Shown here in pieces: positions 8,387-16,807 of a stretch of DNA of 23,224 bases; position 1 is the first letter of the stretch; each line of letters begins with the position of its first letter. The translations under genes and the position numbers were made by a program. Under the pieces are notes generated by a model. It had not been told where the DNA came from. It was given only the letters and a program-made list of their open reading frames with translations, and did not search any database. The stretch is from JBBRWV01 sp038248985 (lineage in GTDB: Bacteria > Planctomycetota > Phycisphaerae > WQYP01): assembly GCA_038248985.1 (NCBI GenBank), contig JBBRWV010000053.1, positions 1-23,224 on the forward strand, written 5' to 3'.

Positions 8387-9642
8387 GACGAAGTTAATGG
8401 AATTGCGGCGATTGGCTTTTTTAGTTCGACAACGTGGCGCTCAAACAGATTGATAACCGGTCGTTTCAATACGCGGCGTAGCGCGGCGGTGCGACGGGGG
8501 GCGGCGACAGGGGACATGTTAGAAATAATCACAGCATCGAAATCGACATCGGCGAGGGACTTCCACGTGAGGAGCGGAATTCCGCGATACTCGCGCTCAC
8601 CGGCGGGCCGACCGAGGCTATCATCTGCAAGAGCGATGATTTGCAGTGGAAGATTCTGCGCAGCCAGCCAGAAGGGATACATATTCTTTCCAAAATCCGC
8701 AAAGACGATGCGGGGCGAACTGGCGGAGAGTCGATGGAGAGCCGCTTCCATGCCTTTGCGGATTTGCTCGATCTTGAAGATGCGTTCGACTGTTTCCGGC
8801 AAGAGGAGATGGCGGGAGTTGTTGCGCTTTTTGGACCATTTCGCAAGGCCTTCGGCGGATCCGCGAAGATAGGCTTTTTTGTGCGTGCCTTCGACCGGGT
8901 CAGGGGGGAGAGAGGTGTCGCGGTCCCGGTCGAGCGCCATCATCCAGTAACGGGAGAGCCAATCGGCGGCCAGGTGAGTGCAGAGCGGTTCGGGAAGGTA
9001 TTGGGCTAGCAGATAAAGATTGTTGCGAACATCGAGCCGCGTGGTGCGCTGGCCAATGCGTGCTCCGGGAGTTTTTAGGTGAATGAGCGGCATGTCCCAG
9101 AACCGCTGAACGGTGTAGCCGGCCTGGAGGATGCGGAAGGAAAGGTCGTATTCCTCGGCCTGCATGAAGAAATCGCGGGGTAGAAAGCCGGTCTTGCGCA
9201 GAACACTGGCACGGAAGCCAACGCCTGCGCCGATAAACACATCCGGGTAGGCGGAGGCTTCTTTCGATCCATCGGGGAGCGTGATGTCGAAGGTTGCGGC
9301 ACCGAGCGTGGGATCGTCCTGAAAATGGCGGACCATCTGCATCACCGCGCCGGGCAAAGGATAGGCATCGTCATCGAGGAGAACGAAAAATTCGCCAGTG
9401 GCGCGGGCAAGACCCAGGTTCTTGGCGACAGAGCCGAGATTCCGGTGGCTGGTGAGGAGGGTAACGCGAGGCAGTTGCGTGGTCAGCAGCGACGCGGTGC
9501 CATCGGTGGAGGCGTTATCCACGACGATGATTTCAAACTGGCCTTCGGGCAGGCCGCAGGAGAGCGTGTGACGCAAGCAGTCCACCAGAGTCTGACCACG
9601 GTTATAGGTGGCGATGACAAAACTGACGAGGGGTTTGGGCAT
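8383..9642 (-). CDS. GT2 glycosyltransferase with an added C-terminal Rossmann-like domain
   Basis: The 419-residue protein opens with a GT-A fold. VSFVIATYNRG and VVDNASTDGT are nucleotide-sugar-binding strands, and the metal-binding DDD is at 90-92. The AEEYD segment at 162-166 holds the likely catalytic base. Family members move a sugar from a nucleotide donor to a lipid- or protein-linked acceptor on the cytoplasmic face. After about residue 230 a linker leads into a second alpha/beta domain (about 305-400). It contains IVFADFGKN and FDAVIISNMS strands resembling CoA/nucleotide-binding Rossmann folds, with no recognised catalytic motif. The donor and acceptor cannot be told from the sequence. 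It is divergent from the HAD gene across 94 bases and upstream of the STAS gene. No convincing ribosome site precedes the ATG at 9642. Confidence 0.88.
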   Translation of the reverse strand: MPKPLVSFVIATYNRGQTLVDCLRHTLSCGLPEGQFEIIVVDNASTDGTASLLTTQLPRVTLLTSHRNLGSVAKNLGLARATGEFFVLLDDDAYPLPGAVMQMVRHFQDDPTLGAATFDITLPDGSKEASAYPDVFIGAGVGFRASVLRKTGFLPRDFFMQAEEYDLSFRILQAGYTVQRFWDMPLIHLKTPGARIGQRTTRLDVRNNLYLLAQYLPEPLCTHLAADWLSRYWMMALDRDRDTSLPPDPVEGTHKKAYLRGSAEGLAKWSKKRNNSRHLLLPETVERIFKIEQIRKGMEAALHRLSASSPRIVFADFGKNMYPFWLAAQNLPLQIIALADDSLGRPAGEREYRGIPLLTWKSLADVDFDAVIISNMSPVAAPRRTAALRRVLKRPVINLFERHVVELKKPIAAIPLTSS

Positions 9643-9671
9643 AGGCTTGTTATCGACGTTTTGCGGAAGCG

Positions 9672-9700
9672 TTCATCAGCGGGGAGGGATCGAGTATTAT
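9672..9700 (+). promoter_or_regulatory. Possible promoter for the HAD gene
   Basis: TATTAT at 9695-9700 is a good -10 candidate; 17 bases upstream TTCATC (9672-9677) is a weak -35. It lies in the 94-bp gap between the divergent GT2 and HAD genes, about 37 bases before the HAD start. Confidence 0.3.
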
Positions 9701-9736
9701 CCTCAGGGAAGTTTGAATTGTTTTGGAGTTGGTTGT

Positions 9737-10357
9737 ATGTCCAGTATTTTGGAATGGCCGCGGGATCATGATGCGGCAATACCGGCGCGGATTCGGGGCC
9801 TGATATTTGATTGCGATGGGACGCTGGTGGACACGATGCCGCTGCATTTTTTGGCGTGGACGAGGGCCTTGGAGCGCCACGGGCTGAAGCTAAGCGAGAA
9901 GCGTTTTTATGAGTTCGCGGGAATGCCGACGGCGAAGATTGTAGAAGTGCTTTCAGTGGAGCAGGGAATTCTTGCATCGGCAGAACAAATAGCCCACGAG
10001 AAAGAACAGATTTATGTCGCCTCCATTCCGGGGGTGCAGCGTATTCACCAGGTGGTCGATATCGCCCAGCGTGAAAAGGGCTTAAGGAAACTGGCGGTAG
10101 CGAGTGGCGGCTGGAAACTCGTGGTGCGGCAAAGCCTGCGGGCGATTGCCATTGAAGACCTCTTCGAGGTAATCGTGGGGGCGGACGATGTGGAGCATGG
10201 AAAGCCCGCACCCGACATGTTTTTGAAGGCTGCGGAAATGATGGGACTGAAGCCGCAGGAGTGCGTGGTATACGAGGATGGCGACTTGGGCATAGAAGCG
10301 GCCCGGCGCGCCGGCATGGAGTGGGTGGACGTGCGTCCGTGGTATTTGCCGCGTTGA
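9737..10357 (+). CDS. HAD-family hydrolase, beta-phosphoglucomutase-like
   Basis: The protein is 206 residues. Motif I FDCDGTLVDT gives nucleophile Asp25 and acid/base Asp27, followed by the helical cap of subfamily I. Motif II is VASGG, motif III the Lys of GKPAPD, and motif IV EDGDLGIEA. This set is typical of beta-phosphoglucomutase/phosphatase members that act on small sugar phosphates; the exact substrate is not readable. The ATG at 9737 is chosen because GGAG at 9725-9728 lies eight bases upstream; the frame is open further upstream but without family similarity. It is one of only two intact plus-strand genes in the window and ends 94 bases before the convergent response-regulator gene. 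Confidence 0.9.
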   Translation: MSSILEWPRDHDAAIPARIRGLIFDCDGTLVDTMPLHFLAWTRALERHGLKLSEKRFYEFAGMPTAKIVEVLSVEQGILASAEQIAHEKEQIYVASIPGVQRIHQVVDIAQREKGLRKLAVASGGWKLVVRQSLRAIAIEDLFEVIVGADDVEHGKPAPDMFLKAAEMMGLKPQECVVYEDGDLGIEAARRAGMEWVDVRPWYLPR

Positions 10358-10451
10358 GTGCCGGGTTGCGTCGCCGGCGCTTCGTAGATTACGCCGTCAT
10401 CAGTCGGCAGGACGGAATACTCAAATTGGGTATTTCGGCGAAAACGGAAAA

Positions 10452-11813
10452 TCAACGCAGGCCGTAACGCGCCATTTTCCGATAGAGCGTGCGGACGCTC
10501 ACGTTGAGCAACTGAGCGGCACGATTGCGGTCTCCGTGTGTCTGGCGCAGTGCTCTTTCGATCGTGTTCTTTTCTGCGACATCCAAATCAATATTGGGAA
10601 TCGCCGGCCCGCTGACATCGGCCGTCGTGAGGGTGCGGCGTATGGATTCGGGTAGGTCCACCTCCGTAATGACCGGTTTTTGGCCCAGGATCAGCACGCT
10701 TTCCAGCATGTTACGCAACTCGCGAACATTGCCCGGCCAGCGATAACGCTGCATGGCCTCGATGGCTTTGTCCTCAACATCCGGCATGGGCAACTTATGT
10801 TCCACGCAGAGCCTCTCCAGCAGGTCGCGGACGAGCAGGGGAATATCTTCCAGGCGCTCGCGCAGCGGAGGCATGTCGATGCGCACCACATTCAAGCGAT
10901 AAAAAAGATCGGGACGGAAAAGTTTGTCGTCCACCGCCATTTGCAGGTCGGTATTGGTGGCCGCTATGACGCGAACATCAATGCTTTTCTCTTTTGCAGA
11001 ACCCACCGGCGTGATGGTCCCGGTCTCCAATACGCGCAACAGTTTGGCCTGGAGATTCACATCGAGTTCGCCCACTTCATCGATGAACAGCGTACCGTGA
11101 TTGGCCGCTTCAAAGTAGCCAATGGTTTTGGATGCGGCACCCGTGAAAGCGCCGCGCTCATGACCGAACAGTTCGGATTCCATCAAGTTGCTGGGAACGG
11201 CCGCACAGTTTATGGCGATGAACGGACTATTTTTTCGCGGCGATAATTCGTGAATCGCGCGCACCACCATTTCTTTACCGGTCCCGGATTCACCGGTGAC
11301 CAGCACGGTGCTCTTGAACGTGGCGACCCGCCGGATCGTATCGTAGACGACCTCCATCGATGGGGATTTTCCAATGAGGTTGCGGATTTGCGATTCGGCC
11401 GCATCGGCCTCCTCGCCGGCACGCCAGCGCGTGATTTCCTCGCGCATCCGCCGGTGCTCCATAGCCCGGCCGACAACATCCATCAGGTCCGGCGGCGTAA
11501 AGGGCTTCGTGAGATAATCGAAAGCACCGGCCTTCATCGCGCTGATCGCCGAAGGAACCGTGGCGTTGCCGGTGATGAGAATGACCTCGGTAAGTGGTTG
11601 GCGCTGCTTGGTTTCGGCCAAAAGAGCCAAACCGTCCATGCCGGGCATCCACAGGTCCGTGATCAGGAGTTGCACCTTGTCGGAAAGCATGAGCAGCGCT
11701 TCGCGACCGGCGGGCGCGCGCAGCACTTCATACCCGGCCTCATGCAGGACATCGCCAATGGCTTGTAACACGGAAGTATCATCTTCAGCGAGTAGGATCG
11801 TGGCGCGAGGCAT
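10452..11813 (-). CDS. NtrC-family sigma-54 response regulator
   Basis: The protein is 453 residues in the classical three-domain order. The receiver domain has acidic pair Asp11/Asp12, phosphoacceptor Asp53, Thr81 and Lys103. The AAA+ domain has Walker A GESGTGKE at 174-181, GAFTGA at 221-226 (the sigma-54 contact loop) and the Walker B region LFIDEVGEL. The C-terminal Fis-type helix-turn-helix includes NRAAQLLNVSVRTLYRKM. It should activate sigma-54 promoters when phosphorylated, most likely by the histidine kinase encoded immediately upstream. A 114-nt gap separates the two. AAAGG lies about ten bases before the ATG. No clear -24/-12 site was found in the intergenic regions of this window, so its targets probably lie elsewhere. 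Confidence 0.95.
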   Translation of the reverse strand: MPRATILLAEDDTSVLQAIGDVLHEAGYEVLRAPAGREALLMLSDKVQLLITDLWMPGMDGLALLAETKQRQPLTEVILITGNATVPSAISAMKAGAFDYLTKPFTPPDLMDVVGRAMEHRRMREEITRWRAGEEADAAESQIRNLIGKSPSMEVVYDTIRRVATFKSTVLVTGESGTGKEMVVRAIHELSPRKNSPFIAINCAAVPSNLMESELFGHERGAFTGAASKTIGYFEAANHGTLFIDEVGELDVNLQAKLLRVLETGTITPVGSAKEKSIDVRVIAATNTDLQMAVDDKLFRPDLFYRLNVVRIDMPPLRERLEDIPLLVRDLLERLCVEHKLPMPDVEDKAIEAMQRYRWPGNVRELRNMLESVLILGQKPVITEVDLPESIRRTLTTADVSGPAIPNIDLDVAEKNTIERALRQTHGDRNRAAQLLNVSVRTLYRKMARYGLR

Positions 11814-11927
11814 GGATGGAAGGCCTTTCTACACCCCCGCGAAGTCGCGGAAATGATTGCGAAGTTCAAAGACAACTGCCAGTGACCGATGCGCATTATA
11901 TGCAGAAATTCGCCCCGGCGAGACTGC

Positions 11928-13460
11928 TCATGGAACGCTTCGCGCGGCCGTATTGTCAATGACGATTTCCGGAGAGTCGCTCAGGGACAGTTCAGCGTCC
12001 TGTCGCTTGTGGGCATAACCGTCCCCGGGCGTGCCGGTGGTGCCGGGTTCGGCGCGGGGAAGCATGATGCGGAAAGTGGTCCCGCTGGAATTCTTGCCCG
12101 AGTCTCCCACCGCGCTTTCACAGAAGATCGTGCCGCCGGCCCCGGAGACGACGCGCCGAACCAGCGCCAATCCCAGTCCGGAGCCATTCGGCTTGGTGGA
12201 AAAGAACGGCTCGAAAATGCGTTCGTGCAGCTCCGGCGGGATCCCAGTGCCGCTGTCGCGGATGAGCAGCGCGACCGTGTTTTCCTCGGCAACGGTGGAA
12301 ATTGCAAGCGTGCCGCCTTTGGGCATGGCGTCCTGCGCATTGGCCGCAAGATTAAGAATCACTTGGCGAAGTTCGTCGGCGTGAGCATGTACGTGGGGAT
12401 CCGCCGGATCCAGATGCAGTGTGGGGCGGACGTTCTTGCGCTCCAACGCCGGCCGAAGAAATGCGATGGCCTCCGTAACGACGGTATTCACCGATGTGTG
12501 CTCCACCGGGCCGATCACCTGCGTGCGCAACAGAAAATCGTTCAGCATTCCATCCAGACGGCGGATTTCCCGCTCGCAACGATCCACGAGCGATACCTGC
12601 CGGTCTACATCCACGGATTGACTTGCGACAAGCGACCGCAATGAATGAAGATTGAATCGCAGTGCCGTCAGCGGTGAACGAACCTCATGGGCGAGCACCG
12701 ATGCCAGCATGCCGCGTTCAGTCAATAGACTGGTGCGGGCGAGTGCCGACTGCGAAATTTCGCGCTTGGATCGGTCCAGCCGATTGGAGGAAACATGGAC
12801 AGCCGTGATAATGATGAGGGTGCCAAGCATGGTGAACACGATGGCGAAGTAAATTGCGCGGCGCTGGGTTTCCCAAAAGCGCTCCGTGACCCATTGCTGC
12901 GGATATCCCAGGCTGACAAATCCCAAGACCGTCGAACCAGAGCGCAACGGAACGGTCACATCGATTACGTCAATGATAGTTTTCCCAATCTCCGCATCCG
13001 TGAGATTCGTGATACGCTGAGACTGGGCGAAATCCAGTGCGGGCCACTTCGTCGGATCCAGCGAATTTCCCCGAAGATCCCGACGCGTGTGGGCGATGAC
13101 AATTCCGTCGGGTGTCCAAAGCATCAGGTAGGCGATCTCCATGTCGGCGCGCTTGATTTGTTCGACCTGCGACTGCAGATTGAAGTTCTCCACGTGCCGC
13201 CGCAGCGGATTGGTTTCAGCCGCAAGAGTGGTGGATTTAGGTTGCGACGTCGGCTGGGTCAGCGGGACGGGAAGCGCCATGCTTTCGCGCAGGATCGTAC
13301 CAATGGCTGACGTCCGCTGGGCAAGCTGCTGGTCCAGAGTGCGATGAAACGCACTGTGCAGAAGATAGCTGCTCCATCCGAGCGAAAGCGCTACCCACAG
13401 CAACGCCGCAAATAGTGCGAAATGCCACCGACCAAATCGAAAATGAGAATTGCGCGACAT
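11928..13460 (-). CDS. Membrane sensor histidine kinase
   Basis: The protein is 510 residues. A first membrane helix lies at about 13-34, then a periplasmic sensor region to about 200 that looks like a CACHE/PAS-type domain, and a second helix at about 201-223. HisKA follows with phosphoacceptor His258 in LAHEVRSPLTALRF. The ATPase domain has N-box NLAANAQDAM, G1 RDSGTGIP, F-box FEPFFSTKPNG and G2 SGLGLALV. All residues needed for activity appear present. A tail of about 45 residues follows the ATPase domain and resembles nothing I recognise. The order kinase then NtrC-type regulator matches NtrB/ZraS-type pairs. It begins 33 bases after plsY, which ties it to the envelope-synthesis run upstream. 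The signal it senses is unknown. Confidence 0.93.
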   Translation of the reverse strand: MSRNSHFRFGRWHFALFAALLWVALSLGWSSYLLHSAFHRTLDQQLAQRTSAIGTILRESMALPVPLTQPTSQPKSTTLAAETNPLRRHVENFNLQSQVEQIKRADMEIAYLMLWTPDGIVIAHTRRDLRGNSLDPTKWPALDFAQSQRITNLTDAEIGKTIIDVIDVTVPLRSGSTVLGFVSLGYPQQWVTERFWETQRRAIYFAIVFTMLGTLIIITAVHVSSNRLDRSKREISQSALARTSLLTERGMLASVLAHEVRSPLTALRFNLHSLRSLVASQSVDVDRQVSLVDRCEREIRRLDGMLNDFLLRTQVIGPVEHTSVNTVVTEAIAFLRPALERKNVRPTLHLDPADPHVHAHADELRQVILNLAANAQDAMPKGGTLAISTVAEENTVALLIRDSGTGIPPELHERIFEPFFSTKPNGSGLGLALVRRVVSGAGGTIFCESAVGDSGKNSSGTTFRIMLPRAEPGTTGTPGDGYAHKRQDAELSLSDSPEIVIDNTAARSVP

Positions 13461-13493
13461 GGGCTACAGCATACCGCGCTCGGCCGGGGAGTG

Positions 13494-14204
13494 TTAAGAG
13501 CGATCCATTTTGGCGGCATCGATCTGTTTCTTGCCGATGGTCGGCTCCGTGCCTTGCAGCAGGCGCACAATGTTGCCCCGGTGGCGAACAATGATCATCG
13601 CGGAGAATAACGCGGCGACGGCCACCAGAGGCGATAAATCTTTCCAGGGAATGGAGGTGTAGTCGATGACGGATCCGCTCCCCAACAGCACGACAAAACA
13701 CACAAACGCCACGGAAGACACGATGGAACTGAGCGAAATGATGCGGTAAATCATCAAGACTGCTACGAACACACATCCGCCACCCACGCCGGCGAGCGTG
13801 AAGATGGGCCAAAAACCCAACACGGTGCCGAAACACGTCGCCACGCCTTTGCCCCCCTTGAAATTGAGAAAAAGTGGAAAGAGGTGGCCAAGAATGCACG
13901 CCACGGCCGTGAGCAGTGGAGCCCAGGCGGGAACCCAAACACCTGCGCCGGCCTTCCAGATATGAACCAGCATTGCGGTGCTGAATACCGGAAAAAAACC
14001 CTTGGCCGCATCGAGAATAAACGCCTGCCAAAAGTATCTCTTGCCCAGTGCCCGGCCCAGATTCGTGGCACCAATATTGCCCGATCCTACCTTGCGAATA
14101 TCCACGCCATGCAGTTTGCCAATGACAAAGGCGAACGGAATTGATCCCAGCAGGTAGCCAGCAAGCGGTGCGATGCAGTAAATGAGTAATTGATGGAATG
14201 TCAT
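13494..14204 (-). CDS. plsY: Glycerol-3-phosphate acyltransferase PlsY
   Basis: The protein is 236 residues with several membrane helices. The three conserved cytoplasmic loops of PlsY are all present: GSIPFAFVIGK (20-30), GSGNIGATN (40-48) and NFKGGKGVAT (114-123). The enzyme transfers an acyl group from acyl-phosphate to sn-glycerol-3-phosphate, the first step of phospholipid synthesis, at the inner membrane. It starts only 13 nt after the stop of the GT4 glycosyltransferase and has no visible ribosome site, so translational coupling is likely. No plsX is present in the window. The C-terminal 30 residues are polar and slightly longer than in many homologues. Confidence 0.96.
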   Translation of the reverse strand: MTFHQLLIYCIAPLAGYLLGSIPFAFVIGKLHGVDIRKVGSGNIGATNLGRALGKRYFWQAFILDAAKGFFPVFSTAMLVHIWKAGAGVWVPAWAPLLTAVACILGHLFPLFLNFKGGKGVATCFGTVLGFWPIFTLAGVGGGCVFVAVLMIYRIISLSSIVSSVAFVCFVVLLGSGSVIDYTSIPWKDLSPLVAVAALFSAMIIVRHRGNIVRLLQGTEPTIGKKQIDAAKMDRS

Positions 14205-14217
14205 TGTGATGAAATGC

Positions 14218-15480
14218 TCACTTGTTTCTGGCCACCTGCTTGTACAACACGAGCAGTTTGTCCATAAAAAGATCGCCGGTCATACCCAGGCTCGCCTTGC
14301 GCGCACGCGCGGCCAAGTGTTCAAACTCCGGACTTGACGGCTGCGGCAGATGCGTGAGTGCGGAAGCCATCGCGTCAACTTCCCGGGGCGACGCGACAAT
14401 CGTGCCGGCGTTGTGTTGTTTCACAATGTACGAGGCACCGAGAAATTCCGTGGAAATGACCGGCAAGCCGAACGCCAGTGCCTCGATGGCCGCCAAGCCG
14501 AAGCTGTCGTAAAAAGTGGGAAAAAGAAGCGCATCGCAGCCGGCGTAAATTCGCTCAACTTCACGCGTGGGGCCCGTGAAGATGACGCGCGTGGCCGTCG
14601 GTGTATTAAGACCCAACGCTGCGGCCAGTTCGACATACTCGCGCGATTTGCCCAGACCGACGACCACCAGTCGCCAATCCGGCGTTCTGGCAATCGTTTC
14701 AATCGCAAAGCGCAAACCTTTGCGGCGAAAATCATGCCCCACAAATATGGCGACTCGATCCTGCGCGCCCAGGCAATACAGTCCGCGAAACCAGGCGCGG
14801 TCCGCGGCGATTACTTCGTGAGTCGGCAGCTCCCGCGAGCCCAGTCGGGGATTCGGCAACTCGCGGATACGCTCGGCAGGTACGTGGTAAATGCCTTGCA
14901 GTTCCGCCGTCATCATGGGGCTCAAGCTGATCAAATATTCGGGGCCGTGGACTTTTGAAGGTCGCGTGGCGCGACGTTCCAGCATGATGAGCGTTCGCTG
15001 TTTGGAGGAAAGCGCCAGCATGACGCGCTTCCAGCGGGCCGCGCTGGACGTGCTTCGCGAAGCCACCGCTTGCTGCTGCAAATTGGCGTATACGCCGGCC
15101 TGCGAATGGTAAATATCACCGGGGTACGCCACGGAAATGGAATGAATGAGATCGGGCTTGAGACGCTTGCACAAGGAACGCGCACGCGTTCCAAAAAGGC
15201 GAAACCCGATGCCGCTGGACAGTTTGACGCCCCCCAGCGTGTGTACGGTGACTCCTTCGTGCGCCTGCGGATCGTTACCGTGCCCCGCGTGCGATCGATC
15301 GGCATCATGACTCGCCCGCTGCGTGGCCGCACGGTAGCGGTTAATGCGCGCCGAAACATCATGGCAAATGATGTGGACCTCGTGGCCGCGATCCGCAAGC
15401 TGCGCCGCCAGCCAAACGGTAAATGCTTCAGCTCCGCCGCGCGTCGCATCGAAATGTTCAATTATGAGAACGATCCGCAT
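14218..15480 (-). CDS. GT4 glycosyltransferase, WaaG/RfaG-like (LPS core)
   Basis: The 420-residue protein has a GT-B fold. The N-terminal domain opens with EHFDATRGGAEAF, the acceptor-side Gly-rich loop typical of WaaG. The C-terminal domain begins at FVGHDFRRKGL, which closely resembles the WaaG donor-domain start. FYDSFGLAAIEALAFGLPV is the nucleotide-binding motif, with Asp in place of the first Glu of E-x7-E. Known relatives add a hexose to the heptose of the LPS inner core from UDP-sugar. Its position directly after the heptosyltransferase supports this. A His/Asp/Arg-rich insertion lies around residues 45-72. The sugar specificity cannot be assigned. The ribosome site is weak (GGACCC). 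Confidence 0.88.
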   Translation of the reverse strand: MRIVLIIEHFDATRGGAEAFTVWLAAQLADRGHEVHIICHDVSARINRYRAATQRASHDADRSHAGHGNDPQAHEGVTVHTLGGVKLSSGIGFRLFGTRARSLCKRLKPDLIHSISVAYPGDIYHSQAGVYANLQQQAVASRSTSSAARWKRVMLALSSKQRTLIMLERRATRPSKVHGPEYLISLSPMMTAELQGIYHVPAERIRELPNPRLGSRELPTHEVIAADRAWFRGLYCLGAQDRVAIFVGHDFRRKGLRFAIETIARTPDWRLVVVGLGKSREYVELAAALGLNTPTATRVIFTGPTREVERIYAGCDALLFPTFYDSFGLAAIEALAFGLPVISTEFLGASYIVKQHNAGTIVASPREVDAMASALTHLPQPSSPEFEHLAARARKASLGMTGDLFMDKLLVLYKQVARNK

Positions 15481-15538
15481 GTCGTGATTCTATAGGGTCC
15501 GTAAGAGTCTGTCTGTGTGATGTGCAAATGGATTTTAT

Positions 15539-16807
15539 TTAATCACATCTTTGCCCCGTCTGGTCGGTTCCGCTGTTCCCGCGCCATAGTTCGATCGCAG
15601 CATCAAAAACGTGTTGAACGTCCAGGCCGGTCATGCACCGATGGTCGATGGGGCACCTTTTGAGTTGGCAGGGACCGCAGGGAATATCTAGCCGTACGAT
15701 CTTTTCACGCACGGAATAAGTCTCCGCCCAAACGGGATCAGTGGGGCCAAAAAGTGTGACCGTGGGGACGCCCAACGCTGCGGCAAAATGACGCGGTCCG
15801 GTGTCGTTGCAGATCATCAACGAAGAACGGCGAACGATTTCTTTCAGCGCACCAAGCGAAGTCCCTTTCCCGTTGTTCAGTTTCGCCAGGGCATGCAGTT
15901 TTGTTACACTTTCACCGGTTGACACGCGAGCAGCAAGAATTGCATCGATGATCGGCATCTCGGTGGGGCTGCTGGCGAGGAGGACCGTGGCGCGGAACTC
16001 GCCGCGAGGGTCGATGAGTCGGTCGGCCAGTTGCGCGAAACGCTCGGGTGGCCAGCACTTGGACGATCCGAAGTTGGCGCCCGAGACGATGACGACGAGA
16101 GGGGAATCCAGAACACCCAGTTCAGAATTCAAAATGTGCTCCGCTTCGCTGCGCTCGGCATCTGTGATGGCCAGGTGCATGCGCTTATCAGCTTGCACAG
16201 ATGCGCCTAAGTATTCGGCGAGTTTCAGGTAATAGTCGATTGTGGGGGTGGGCTCAAATCCGCCGGCATCGGGTAATTCGTACTTGGTGGGCAATTTCGA
16301 TGAGGGAACGACATGCATCTGGCTGTGTCCGTGCCGTGGCCAGTTGCGGCGAATCTCCTTGATTGCCTTGGCTTTCGCGCGATCACGATCCTGCTGAGCC
16401 GGAGACTTGCGAACGGGTTCGATTCGATCGGTGAGAAGGAGTCCGCGACACTCGCGACGGTAGCCGAGTCGGCGTTTGATGCCGACCCGCCAAAGCAGCC
16501 ACGCGCTCCGGAAGCTGTTGGGCAGGAGGATGCCCAGGTCAAATTTGTTCTGCTTGAGCCACGCACACGCGGCGGACTCTTCGCCTTTTTTGGTGATGAA
16601 GGTTCCGTTGATGTACGGTAGCCCGACAAGCACGGGTGCCACCAGCGGCCTCGCAACGGCCGCGATATGCGCTGCGGGATACACGCCGCGCAAGGCGCGT
16701 AAAAACGGCGTCGCCATCACGCCATCCCCCAGCCAGTTGGGCATGATCACCACGATCCGCGAAGCCGCAATCACCGGTGCCGCTGTATTCAACAGCTCAT
16801 CACCCAT
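15539..16807 (-). CDS. ADP-heptose:LPS heptosyltransferase (GT9, WaaF-like)
   Basis: The protein is 422 residues. VIMPNWLGDGVMATPFLRAL near residue 20 is the WaaF-type N-terminal motif. VIVSGANFGSSKCWPPERFA is the start of the donor domain. The block from CNDTGPRHFAAALGVP to LFGPTDP is the diagnostic GT9 stretch binding ADP-heptose, followed by a CGPCQLKRCPIDHRC cluster as in many WaaF proteins. The enzyme builds the heptose part of the LPS inner core on the cytoplasmic face. Its ATG overlaps the upstream oxidoreductase stop by eight bases (16800-16807), which implies coupled translation. There is a 58-nt gap to the following GT4 gene. Whether it adds heptose I or II is not certain; WaaF (heptose II) fits best. 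Confidence 0.92.
   Translation of the reverse strand: MGDELLNTAAPVIAASRIVVIMPNWLGDGVMATPFLRALRGVYPAAHIAAVARPLVAPVLVGLPYINGTFITKKGEESAACAWLKQNKFDLGILLPNSFRSAWLLWRVGIKRRLGYRRECRGLLLTDRIEPVRKSPAQQDRDRAKAKAIKEIRRNWPRHGHSQMHVVPSSKLPTKYELPDAGGFEPTPTIDYYLKLAEYLGASVQADKRMHLAITDAERSEAEHILNSELGVLDSPLVVIVSGANFGSSKCWPPERFAQLADRLIDPRGEFRATVLLASSPTEMPIIDAILAARVSTGESVTKLHALAKLNNGKGTSLGALKEIVRRSSLMICNDTGPRHFAAALGVPTVTLFGPTDPVWAETYSVREKIVRLDIPCGPCQLKRCPIDHRCMTGLDVQHVFDAAIELWRGNSGTDQTGQRCD

Noticed and set aside
11840..11885. Possible sigma-54 promoter (TGGCAG then TTTG) before the response-regulator gene
   Set aside because: The -12 part lacks the required GC and only the -24 part fits, so it is no better than chance.
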